Assembly (NCBI GenBank): GCA_003116995.1
Contig: BDSL01000079.1
Span: 460,204-524,203, forward strand
DNA length: 64,000 nucleotides
Origin: Yamagishiella unicocca
Taxonomy: Eukaryota; Chlorophyta; Chlorophyceae; Chlamydomonadales; Volvocaceae
Direction of reading: 5' to 3'
Of this stretch, positions 36,462 through 46,200 are shown piece by piece. The notes below the pieces were generated by a model, which saw nothing but the letters and a program-made list of their open reading frames with translations, was not told the DNA's origin and made no database searches. Position 1 is the stretch's first letter; the number at the start of each line of letters is the position of its first letter. Both the position numbers and the translations under genes were made by a program.

Positions 36462-37184
36462 CAGCTCTTGCTCCCCCCCGTCAACCCCAACCTGCTCTCA
36501 TACCACGCGCTGCGGCTCCCTGCGGCATCGGGCCTCCTCCCCCCGTACACGGCTTTTCCTTGCAATCTCTTCATCCTCCCCGCTCGCGGCCATGTCGTAC
36601 AACCGGTCATCATGCCACCCCCCCGCCCCCACAAGCGCGGCTCAAAGAATGACACCAGGTGGGCCGATCGCCCCCCTCGTGTGTCTTGCCCCCTCATCAC
36701 CTTTTTGCGCAGCTTTCGGTCGTTCCTCCAGCATAGATACGTAGATACGTCCTCGAAGCTATATACCATGCATGAATAACCCGCTGCCACGCCTCACGCC
36801 TCCCCTAGCCAGGAAGAGGTAGTAGATGCGATCAGGAGACGGAAGTCAACGCGCGGCAAGATACCGGTAGCACCTCCTTTGCAGCCCCCAGCCACCCTGC
36901 AGCTCTGGCCCCCGTACATCCCACCCTCTCTTGCCTATCCTAAACGGTTCCTTTTCGTACACGGTTTTCCTTGCAACCCTCCCTTGTGGCCCCGACCTAC
37001 CGCCCCGCCCTCCAAACACAACGCGTTCGTAGCGGCGGCGGTGGTGTCGCTGCTCACGACTCACGACACAACGCAGCAGCCGGCCTCCCCCTGCGGCCCG
37101 GAAGAGGCAGGCGGCAGAGGGGGGGAAGTGGCAGCCGGCAGAGGGAGGGTAGGGCGAGAAGGTCAAGGGAGTACGGGCGCCTGA
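36462..37184 (+). CDS. Candidate + strand exon pair after the minisatellite
   Basis: Exon 36462-36657 follows a CCGCGCAG acceptor and reads LLLPPVNPNLLSYHALRLPA and onward to RPHKRGSKNDT. Donor AG|GTGGGC joins in phase 2 to the exon from 36812 after CCTCCCCTAG, which reads SQEEVVDAIRRRKSTRGKIP then LAYPKRFLFVHGFPCNPPLW and ends at a stop at 37182-37184. The phase fit and protein-like content support a real C-terminal coding region. The 5' part would have to run through the minisatellite (perhaps via GCG|GTGAGG at 36397). No family recognised. The - strand is also open here, so strand is not certain. Confidence 0.4.
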
Positions 37185-37541
37185 GGCGGCAAGTTGATCG
37201 TTGCTACCCTAGTAACTTGAAGCGACCCCCCCCCCTTTGAAGCGGCCCCCTTGCACCGCCTCACACCCCGGGACCTGGATACTCACGACCCCTGCCTCCC
37301 AGGCGCTGTCCGCCCCAGGCACTTTTTCTTCCGCCTCCTACATCATTTCCACGGGTTTCCTAGCTGGCCCCCAGCCGCCTGCCTCCAGGCGGGCCGTGCT
37401 GTGTCCTATGTCGGGCTCACAGGTCCCCGCACACATCCCCCCAGGATGCCCGCCGATTTTCATGGCAAACCCTAGGTGGCGCACCCACAACACATCCCGA
37501 GTCAACGGTTCTTTTATGCCGCCCCCCAGGCGGCCGCCCAC
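37185..37541. other. Gap, no convincing exon
   Basis: Between the + strand exon pair and the TPR-like exons. A 19-nt - strand exon candidate (37280-37298, between AG and GTGAGT) could belong to the TPR gene but is too short to support alone. Confidence 0.3.
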
Positions 37542-37969
37542 CTGCCCGCGGGACTCGGGAGGGGCCGATTCGGCCAGCTGCAGCGTCACGCGTAACATGG
37601 CCTCAGCCTCGAACAGCCTGGGGGGGCGGGGGTGGTTTGTAGCGGGGCGGGGAAGGAGGAGGGGATGTAGAGGGGGGGGGGCGGGGGTGGTTTGTAGCGG
37701 GGCGGGGGAGGAGGAGGGGATGTAGAGGGGGCGGTTGATGGTATTACAAGGCATGCATACAGGTGTCCACCCCCTTCGCCACCAGCCCCAAGTACAGTAA
37801 GCTGCCCCAGCGACGAGCCCGCGACCCATGGGTCGGCGACCCACTTGTTCCGCAGCTCCAGCACCTCTGCCAGCCTCCTGTGCGCCAGCAGCACGTCCGG
37901 GTGGCAGTCCCCCAGCTGGCAGGGCAGGCTGGCCACCGCACCGCTCAGCAGCCGCTCGGACTCGGACCA
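37542..37969 (-). CDS. TPR-like (kinesin-light-chain-type) gene fragment, two exons
   Basis: Exon 37969-37845 reads WSESERLLSGAVASLPCQLG then DCHPDVLLAHRRLAEVLELR. Donor AA|GTGGGT joins in phase 2 to exon 37617-37542, which begins LFEAEAMLRVTLQLAES and ends CAG|GTGGGC. The HPDVLLAHRRLAEVLE...EAEAMLR..L pattern is that of tetratricopeptide repeats of the kinesin-light-chain/NPHP type, which mediate protein binding. Only about one and a half repeats are visible; I could not find flanking exons, so this may be a gene remnant or part of a gene whose other exons are interrupted by repeats. The intron between holds a 55-bp duplication. Confidence 0.5.
37621..37731. repeat. 55-bp G-rich tandem duplication
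   Basis: Two nearly identical copies of a G-rich unit (GGCGGGGGTGGTTTGTAGCG and onward) inside the intron of the TPR-like fragment. Runs of four to nine G could fold as quadruplexes. Confidence 0.75.
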
Positions 37970-38321
37970 CTGGCGCTGTGGGGCAGGATGGGAGGGGGAT
38001 GAGGAAAAACGGGTGAACCGGCAACCGGCAAAGAAGGAGAAGCGGGGCAGGAGAGGGGGCAGGGCGGGGGTCACGTAAAAGAACCGTTGACTCGACATGG
38101 GAATTCCAGTGGGTGCATAAGGGGGGGGAGGAAAAGTGACAGCCCCTGCCGTACAAAGAGACAGCCCCTGCCGTACGACGACGTACTCAGTGGACTGGCT
38201 AGAGCTGGGGGTTACAGAAAAGCACCGGTTACTGGGCATGGGGAGTGTAGCAGCCGGGGGGTTAGGGTGCGCTGGTAGGATGCGCTGTTGCTTGGCCCCA
38301 GATTCAACTCCCAACACGGTC

Positions 38322-38478
38322 CGTCCCCCTTCCCCCTTCCTCTCCCTCTGCCGTCTTCCTCTTCCCTCTTACCCCTTACTCTCCCTCTCCCCCCTTCCTC
38401 TCCGCCTTACCCCTTCCTCTCCCTCTGCCCCCTTCCTTGCGCCCGCTTCTGGCCCCCGGCTTCCTTCCCCCCCTCCCG
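38322..38478. repeat. Polypyrimidine tract
   Basis: About 150 bp almost entirely C/T on the + strand (CCTCTCCCTCTGCC-type repeats), with repeated TTACCCCTT motifs. Such mirror-like tracts can form triplex DNA. No coding content is seen between 37970 and 38484. Confidence 0.7.
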
Positions 38479-38484
38479 CCACCT

Positions 38485-39491
38485 GCGACCCTGACGACAA
38501 CTAAGCAGCACACTGCGAACCGGCCAGGTGTACCAAGGACTTATTGGCATTGCACAGGAGGTTCCTGTACCCTCAGGCAGCAGCCCAGCAGCAGCTTATT
38601 CCGTTATCGGGAGGGTTGACATTCCGTGCGATTAGCCGCGGCGACAAATAAGCAGCGCATCATGAACGCGCCAGGTGTGCAAAGGGCTTATTGGTAATAT
38701 ATGGGTAGGAATTGGGCCCTCAGACGGCAGCGCAGCAGCTTACTCCGTGATCGGGAGAGTTTGGATTTCGCGCATGCGACCCTGACGACAACTAAGCAGC
38801 ACACTGCGAACCGGCCAGGTGTACCAAGGACTTATTGGCATTGCACAGGAGGTTCCTGGACCCTCAGGCAGCAGCCCAGCAGCTTATTCCGTTATCGGGA
38901 GGGTTGACATTCCGTGCCATTAGCCGCGGCGACAAATAAGCAGCGCATCATGAACGCGCCAGGTGTGCAAAGGGCTTATTGGTAATATATGGGTAGGAAT
39001 TGGGCCCTCAGACGGCAGCGCAGCAGCTTACTCCGTGATCGGGAGAGTTTGGATTTCGCGCATGCGACCCTGACGACAACTAAGCAGCACACTGCGAACC
39101 GGCCAGGTGTACCAAGGACTTATTGGCATTGCACAGGAGGTTCCTGGGCCCTCAGGCAGCAGCCCAGCAGCTTATTCCGTTATCGGGAGGGTTGACATTC
39201 CGTGCGATTAGCCGCGGCGACAAATAAGCAGCGCATCATGAACGCGCCAGGTGTGCAAAGGGCTTATTGGTAATATATGGGTAGGAATTGGGCCCTCAGA
39301 CGGCAGCGCAGCAGCTTACTCCGTGATCGGGAGAGTTTGGATTTCGCGCATGCGACCCTGACGACAACTAAGCAGCACACTGCGAACCGGCCAGGTGTAC
39401 CAAGGACTTATTGGCATTGCACAGGAGGTTCCTGGGCCCTCAGGCAGCAGCCCAGCAGCTTATTCCGTTATCGGGAGGGTTGACATTCCGT
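38485..39491. repeat. Dimeric 288-bp tandem repeat, 3.5 copies
   Basis: Units start at 38485, 38776, 39064 and 39352 (291, 288 and 288 bp apart; the first has an extra CAG triplet). Each unit is a dimer of two diverged halves of about 145-155 bp, beginning GCGACCCTGACGACAACTAA and GCGACAAATAAGCAGCGCAT, that share GCCAGGTGT, GGCTTATTGG-like, CAGCAGCTTA and CGGGAG blocks in order. The array stops mid-unit near 39491. The 68-codon open frames in it are by-products. Confidence 0.9.
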
Positions 39492-39681
39492 ACGGGAGCG
39501 TATGCATGGGATGTATGGTTACTGATTCACACGTTGGAAGCATTGGAAGTGGAAAGAGTAGAAGGGGTGGTATGTAAGCAAGTGGGTACGTAGTGGGGTA
39601 GACCTTCTCGTCAGCAGCAAGGTTCTCCTGAGTGCGTGGCTGGACGCTCACGGCTATGTACAGGAGGGGCCGGACATACAG

Positions 39682-40002
39682 TTAAACGCTGCTGTCGCCG
39701 TGCGGGGGTGCGTGTCTAGCAGCAAGGCGGGCGGCCATCTCAGTAATCATCCATCCACGAATGCCGCCCCCGCAGGCTTGCTTGCTCGCAAAGTACACAG
39801 TGCTGCGCACCACACCATTCCTGCGCGCGTGGGAAAGCTTGTTGCCTGGCCTTACACCGTCATCACTCCTCCCGGTCGGCGATAGATCAATGCGTCCAGA
39901 GAAGGGAAAATGGCGTTGATAAACGCCGTCATCTTGTTCTGCCATTGAATCTTGGGTTTCTTCTACATATTTCCCAGTTTTTCCCCAGTTCTGTGTACTC
40001 AT
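39682..40002 (-). CDS. Small hypothetical protein, 106 aa
   Basis: Uninterrupted from ATG (40000-40002) to TAA, beginning MSTQNWGKTGKYVEETQDSM. The composition is protein-like throughout (FPFSGRIDLSPTG, VVRSTVYFASKQACGGGIRG, MITEMAARLAARHAP). Codon use is not strongly GC-biased, unlike the GDH and ankyrin genes. I recognise no family; it may be a fragment of a mobile element or a single-exon gene. Confidence 0.4.
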   Translation of the reverse strand: MSTQNWGKTGKYVEETQDSMAEQDDGVYQRHFPFSGRIDLSPTGRSDDGVRPGNKLSHARRNGVVRSTVYFASKQACGGGIRGWMITEMAARLAARHAPPHGDSSV

Positions 40003-40765
40003 GATGCTCGTCACAACACGTCTGTATGGACCCCTGGATTCGCCAGCTTCACGGTTGAGAGAAGCGGCTCACACAATTGCGGCCAGGGTATCCCACATCC
40101 CAGTTGTCATTGATTGCGCCTTGCGTAGTAAATTGCGATGAAAGCATTGATGAATGACCAGGCCATTCACATGTAGATCACATGTCCCGTAAAACACATT
40201 TCATTTGTCGGTGTGCTCTCCGCCAACTGGCTGTATGGGCCATAAATGCGGATTTAAAAGCTGTGGTATTTTAAGTTGTGCTTATGCTCTATTGGAACGG
40301 CTAGGCGTACTTCTGCGCAAACGTCACCTCGTCATGGATCCAGGGATCCAGACCAGCACCTACGGCATGGTTATTAGGGATGAACGGATGATCCAACACC
40401 GCACATTAAATCAAATCATAAAGTCGTGTTGTATGTTGGCATGTGGTGCATGGAACCCGTTCTGGATTGCAACCGCCTTTCACTAGGCCTGTAAGTACAG
40501 CGTGCGGTGCTAGCCAGCCGGTATATCCTTCCTGCGGAGAGTGCTCCAGGCCAGTGCTTCCGTGGAGCGCAATCGCTCCAGGCCGGATTCATCCATCTTT
40601 ATGGGAGCAAGCTCCCAGCCGGGTTTCCAGCTAGCCGCGGTGTTGTAGGCTGAAGTCCAACTGCTGGGGGTGGTGAGAACTATCGTTAGGGAATCAGCAA
40701 GTGCAGAGGGTGGGCATCGGGCACTTAGGTCATCAATCCTCATCCACCGGGGCCGCCATTCCAAT

Positions 40766-41295
40766 TATTATTATTATTATAACATTACGCCGGCACTAGG
40801 CCTGGCATGTTGTTAAGGGGGCGGGGCGGTGAGGGCATCAGTACACCCTATACGCTCGCGCCACCAGTACCAATCCACCTCATATCGCTAAGGCCCACGC
40901 CACATTATCGCTGTGGAACACGACCAGTTAGTGCAACTCGCCGGAGGCTGGTGCTCCTGCCACATCCCTAACTCATATTTGTATCAATTTTTGAGAATCA
41001 AGCGCTCTCCGGAAACCGGTCTTCCGCCAGCTCCATGTCCAGCATGCCGCCATGCTTGGTGTACTTGAGTGTACTTGATGGTCGAGCCACCCGTAGGACG
41101 CACACGCTCCCGTCTCTGGCCTAAGCCCCAACACTTCATACTAGAGTTAGTCCTCCCTAACCACACCAATGGCTCTTGGCTGCCCGCACCATCGGGATCG
41201 GCGGCAGGATTCGAACCTGCATCTCCTGTGCCGCACCTTGTGGGAATTGAACCTGGGATCTCCCAGGCCACAAGGATTGGATTTTTCGGGCTCTC
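40766..41295 (-). mobile_element. tRNA-derived SINE-like retroposon, 530 bp, with 8-bp target duplication
   Basis: Absent from the otherwise matching site in copy A (31050-31060). Flanked by ATTCCAAT at 40758-40765 and 41296-41303. On the - strand the head carries RNA polymerase III promoter-type boxes: an A-box-like TGGCCTGGGAG (41260-41270) and two B-box-like sequences, GGTTCAATTCC (41243-41253) and GGTTCGAATCC (41207-41217). The - strand 3' end is a simple ATAATAATAATAAT-type tail, as in SINEs copied by a LINE partner. There is no protein-coding capacity of its own. A non-autonomous retroposon fits every feature; a DNA transposon does not, as there are no terminal inverted repeats. Confidence 0.8.
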
Positions 41296-42411
41296 ATTCC
41301 AATCCTCAGTTCAGCAATCCCAATCGGCCCTGCAAGAAGAGTTGCTTTTAGCTTTCCCTGTTTGCGTACACTGGCTGCTGCCCCGGGCGTCACCAGAGGG
41401 TGGGCATCGGGCACTAATCCACTTGTCCGACGGTCACAGCGGATAAGTCATTTCCCCATACAAGGGCGGTTCCACTCCTCAGGTTGCCAATCCCAATCTA
41501 CCACCGTGACCGACACCTAAACTAATCCAGGGGGGGTGCCCACCCTCTGGCAAGTGTTTAAGAACACTGACTGAGCTGTAGCGGTACGATAGCCGGCTCA
41601 GTGGGTAACGACAGACCGTTAGACCCAATCATCCAAACGATGCAGAGGCAGTCAGCCCAGAACAGATTCCCAATTGTGACAGGTTCACAGTCCCAGTCTG
41701 TAACGGCAGAGTTACAGCCTTCAGGGACGTACGCCAGTAGTGTACGTCGAACAGGCAGAATTGGTGGGAAACAGATCGTTGTCGCCATCACGCTGAGTCC
41801 AGAGCGTGATACAACACGCCGAAACACCTTGACTAATAAATCGCGATACCCGCCCATCCTTGTGATTTACACGGTCCCCGCCTCCCCCCCGGCACCTCCA
41901 GGTGATCGTGGCCACCCCTGGCACACAGCAGCGGCCAGCATGCGTTGTTTAGCCACTCAGGCACCAAGCAAGCGCCTTAGCCTAGATGATGCGCTGATAA
42001 TGCGTGCAAACAGGCGTCGCTCAAATCTAAAAGACGCCCGAGCCAGTCGCTAGATAATAAATTTATTGTAAACCCATAGTCCAAATAGGTCCTTGACCCT
42101 AGCCGTAGGATCGTTCAGCGTACGTATTTCCCTTGTACAAGCAGTTGCGAGCTGCAGCTGTGGCGTGCGTGCGTGCACGCATTCCTCCTTACCCATTTCG
42201 ACCATCCGCAAGCGGTCACGCCCACATGCGCGTCAAAGCGGTCCTCATAAACCGTAAGAAAGAAACGAGGGCCGAGGCGGTGGAGTTTATTGGTCGTGCC
42301 GGGTACTGTAACCGGTACCGTAGCCCCCAAAGGCCAATAGCCAGGCTAGCCCCGCATCGTGAGCCCGCCAGACCCCACAGGTCGGCTCAGCCCTGCCTCC
42401 CGGCCCTAGCA

Positions 42412-43264
42412 TTAAGCTCCACCCCTCGTCGAAACAGTTGGGTATGAAGCATTCGTACAACAGTTGCCATACGGTAGACAGCATGTCCGCCGAGGCCGCC
42501 TCCTGCTTCCAGCCGCTGGGCACTGCCGCCACCACCCCTCCGTGGTGGGTCGGCATCCTGGGAGTCCTGGGGGTCTCCGGCCCCTCCGTGTCCTCATCCG
42601 CATCGTCGTCGTCGTCATCGGGGATCTTCCAGTGGATGCTGGCCAATCGGTGCACAGCGCCGCTGCGGCCGCCCGCCCCCCGCTCCGGCCGCCGACCCTT
42701 CCCAGCTCGCCCGAGAGGGCCCTGCTGCTGGCGCTGTTGTGGCTGCTGTTGGCGCCGCCGGTGGTCCCCGCTGCGAACTCTGCGGCGGGGCCCAGCAGGA
42801 ACTTGCCGGCGGCGGTGCGCAGAGGGAGCTCGACCCACTGGGAGCGCATCAGCGAGCTGCCGGGGGTGGGCTGTGGAGGGGAGGTGCGGGAGCGAGAGGG
42901 ACCAGGGGCCAAGGGAGGAAGGGGGAGGGACCGTGGCGTTGGGGGGACTACTTGCGACTTGCGGGGTGGGGGGAAGCTGGGGAAGTGCTGAGTAGCCATG
43001 GCGGGCTGGGGTTGGGGTCGCGATTGTGTTTTTTGGGTTCGTGGCGGCTGGTGCCCACCCTGATGAGCTGGCACCACCTGCGTCACACGACGGCACCCTG
43101 GCCTCGCAGCCCGCCTTGTTGTCATCCAGGGTGGCGGCCAGGAAGATGCGGTCCAGTTTGGCGGGCCCCAGGGACCGGCCGCCAGGCACCACCATGCCGC
43201 CGTCAGCGCCCGCCGCCGCCACCGCCATCACCGCCGGGTCTCCTCCTACGCCCGTCTGGTGGCT
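42412..43264 (-). pseudogene. Copy B of the unknown two-exon gene fragment, splice donor lost
   Basis: Same - strand content as 32160-33189 ([20 protein letters not shown], then [19 protein letters not shown]). The ~160-bp loss removes the start of the intron, changing AGG|GTGCGT into AGGGTGCCG. One extra G near 42570 shifts the downstream frame relative to copy A. It is therefore probably not expressed as in copy A. Confidence 0.5.
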
Positions 43265-43287
43265 CGGGTGATGGCGGCTGTGGCACC

Positions 43288-46200
43288 CCTCCTGATGTTT
43301 TATCCATGGTTTCGGGGCCAATCCCACCCCCAAAAAATATTTTGATGACACCAACTGCCTTGATTTCTTCTCCTGAACAAAATGAGTATAATATTGCTAT
43401 ACTTTGTCGTACATTCGGGTACTGTACTGCTAAACCCTAAGACTAAATCCCAAGATGTACAGCAGTGCCAAATCGGGCCCAAGATTGATCCAAATGGGAT
43501 CCAATTAATATTATAAATATTATATGTCCTAATTAAGGACCAATGGCCAAGAAAAAATATTTTTGGTCCTAGGTTACACTTTTGGCCTCCTGATGGTTTA
43601 TCCATGGTTTCGGGGCCAATCCCACCCCAAAAAATATTTTGATGACACCAACTGCCTTGATTTCTTCTCCTGAACAAAATGAGTATAATATTGCTATACT
43701 TTGTCGTACATTCGGGTACTGTACTGCTAAACCCTAAGACTAAATCCCAAGATGTACAGCAGTGCCAAATCGGGCCCAAGATTGATCCAAATGGGATCCA
43801 ATTAATATTATAAATATTATATGTCCCAATTAAGGACCAATGGCCAAGAAAAAATATTTTTGGTCCTAGGTTACACTTTTGGCCTCCTGATGGTTTATCC
43901 ATGGTTTCGGGGCCAATCCCACCCCCAAAAAATATTTTGATGACACCAACTGCCTTGATTTCTTCTCCTGAACAAAATGAGTATAATATTGATACTTTGT
44001 CGTACATTCGGGTACTGTACTGCTAAACTCTAAGACTAAATCCCAAGATGTACAGCAGTGCCAAATCGGGCCCAAGATTGATCCAAATGGGATCCAATTA
44101 ATATTATAAATATTATATGTCCTAATTAAGGACCAATGGCCAAGAAAAAATATTTTTGGTCCTAGGTTACACTTTTGGCCTCCTGATGGTTTATCCATGG
44201 TTTCGGGGCCAATCCCACCCCCAAAAAATATTTTGATGACACCAACTGCCTTGATTTCTTCTCCTGAACAAAATGAGTATAATATTGCTATACTTTGTCG
44301 TACATTCGGGTACTGTACTGCTAAACCCTAAGACTAAATCCCAAGATGTACAGCAGTGCCAAATCGGGCCCAAGATTGATCCAAATGGGATCCAATTAAT
44401 ATTATAAATATTATATGTCCCAATTAAGGACCAATGGCCAAGAAAAAATATTTTTGGTCCTAGGTTACACTTTTGGCCTCCTGATGGTTTATCCATGGTT
44501 TCGGGGCCAATCCCACCCCCAAAAAATATTTTGATGACACCAACTGCCTTGATTTCTTCTCCTGAACAAAATGAGTATAATATTGCTATACTTTGTCGTA
44601 CATTCGGGTACTGTACTGCTAAACCCTAAGACTAAATCCCAAGATGTACAGCAGTGCCAAATCGGGCCCAAGATTGATCCAAATGGGATCCAATTAATAT
44701 TATAAATATTATATGTCCTAATTAAGGACCAATGGCCAAGAAAAAATATTTTTGGTCCTAGGTTACACTTTTGGCCTCCTGATGGTTTATCCATGGTTTC
44801 GGGGCCAATCCCACCCCCAAAAAATATTTTGATGACACCAACTGCCTTGATTTCTTCTCCTGAACAAAATGAGTATAATATTGCTATACTTTGTCGTACA
44901 TTCGGGTACTGTACTGCTAAACCCTAAGACTAAATCCCAAGATGTACAGCAGTGCCAAATCGGGCCCAAGATTGATCCAAATGGGATCCAATTAATATTA
45001 TAAATATTATATGTCCCAATTAAGGACCAATGGCCAAGAAAAAATATTTTTGGTCCTAGGTTACACTTTTGGCCTCCTGATGGTTTATCCATGGTTTCGG
45101 GGCCAATCCCACCCCCAAAAAATATTTTGATGACACCAACTGCCTTGATTTCTTCTCCTGAACAAAATGAGTATAATATTGCTATACTTTGTCGTACATT
45201 CGGGTACTGTACTGCTAAACCCTAAGACTAAATCCCAAGATGTACAGCAGTGCCAAATCGGGCCCAAGATTGATCCAAATGGGATCCAATTAATATTATA
45301 AATATTATATGTCCCAATTAAGGACCAATGGCCAAGAAAAAATATTTTTGGTCCTAGGTTACACTTTTGGCCTCCTGATGGTTTATCCATGGTTTCGGGG
45401 CCAATCCCACCCCCAAAAAATATTTTGATGACACCAACTGCCTTGATTTCTTCTCCTGAACAAAATGAGTATAATATTGATACTTTGTCGTACATTCGGG
45501 TACTGTACTGCTAAACTCTAAGACTAAATCCCAAGATGTACAGCAGTGCCAAATCGGGCCCAAGATTGATCCAAATGGGATCCAATTAATATTATAAATA
45601 TTATATGTCCTAATTAAGGACCAATGGCCAAGAAAAAATATTTTTGGTCCTAGGTTACACTTTTGGCCTCCTGATGGTTTATCATGGTTTCGGGGCCAAT
45701 CCCACCCCCAAAAAATATTTTGATGACACCAACTGCCTTGATTTCTTCTCCTGAACAAAATGAGTATAATATTGCTATACTTTGTCGTACATTCGGGTAC
45801 TGTACTGCTAAACCCTAAGACTAAATCCCAAGATGTACAGCAGTGCCAAATCGGGCCCAAGATTGATCCAAATGGGATCCAATTAATATTATAAATATTA
45901 TATGTCCCAATTAAGGACCAATGGCCAAGAAAAAATATTTTTGGTCCTAGGTTACACTTTTGGCCTCCTGATGTTTTATCCATGGTTTCGGGGCCAATCC
46001 CACCCCCAAAAAATATTTTGATGACACCAACTGCCTTGATTTCTTCTCCTGAACAAAATGAGTATAATATTGCTATACTTTGTCGTACATTCGGGTACTG
46101 TACTGCTAAACCCTAAGACTAAATCCCAAGATGTACAGCAGTGCCAAATCGGGCCCAAGATTGATCCAAATGGGATCCAATTAATATTATAAATATTATA

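Larger units (their letters stand above)
40381..43285. repeat. Segmental duplication, copy B
   Basis: Direct copy of 30681-33290. Differences: a 530-bp SINE-like insertion at 40766, loss of about 160 bp after 43091 and scattered substitutions. Homology stops within the first GC-rich minisatellite unit (GGCTCGGGTGATGGCGGCTG at 43261), where the 298-bp satellite starts. Confidence 0.9.

Noticed and set aside
33667..36790. Single intact - strand proteins of 713 and 474 codons
   Set aside because: Openness comes from a stop-free GC-rich repeat; the reading cycles through Pro-, Arg- and Ala-rich frames, so these are not continuous proteins as such.
38485..39491. CRISPR-like array
   Set aside because: Units are 288 bp with no unique spacers; the genome context is eukaryotic.
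41207..41270. Functional tRNA gene
   Set aside because: B-box sequences are present, but no complete cloverleaf could be drawn and the segment is the head of an inserted SINE-like element.
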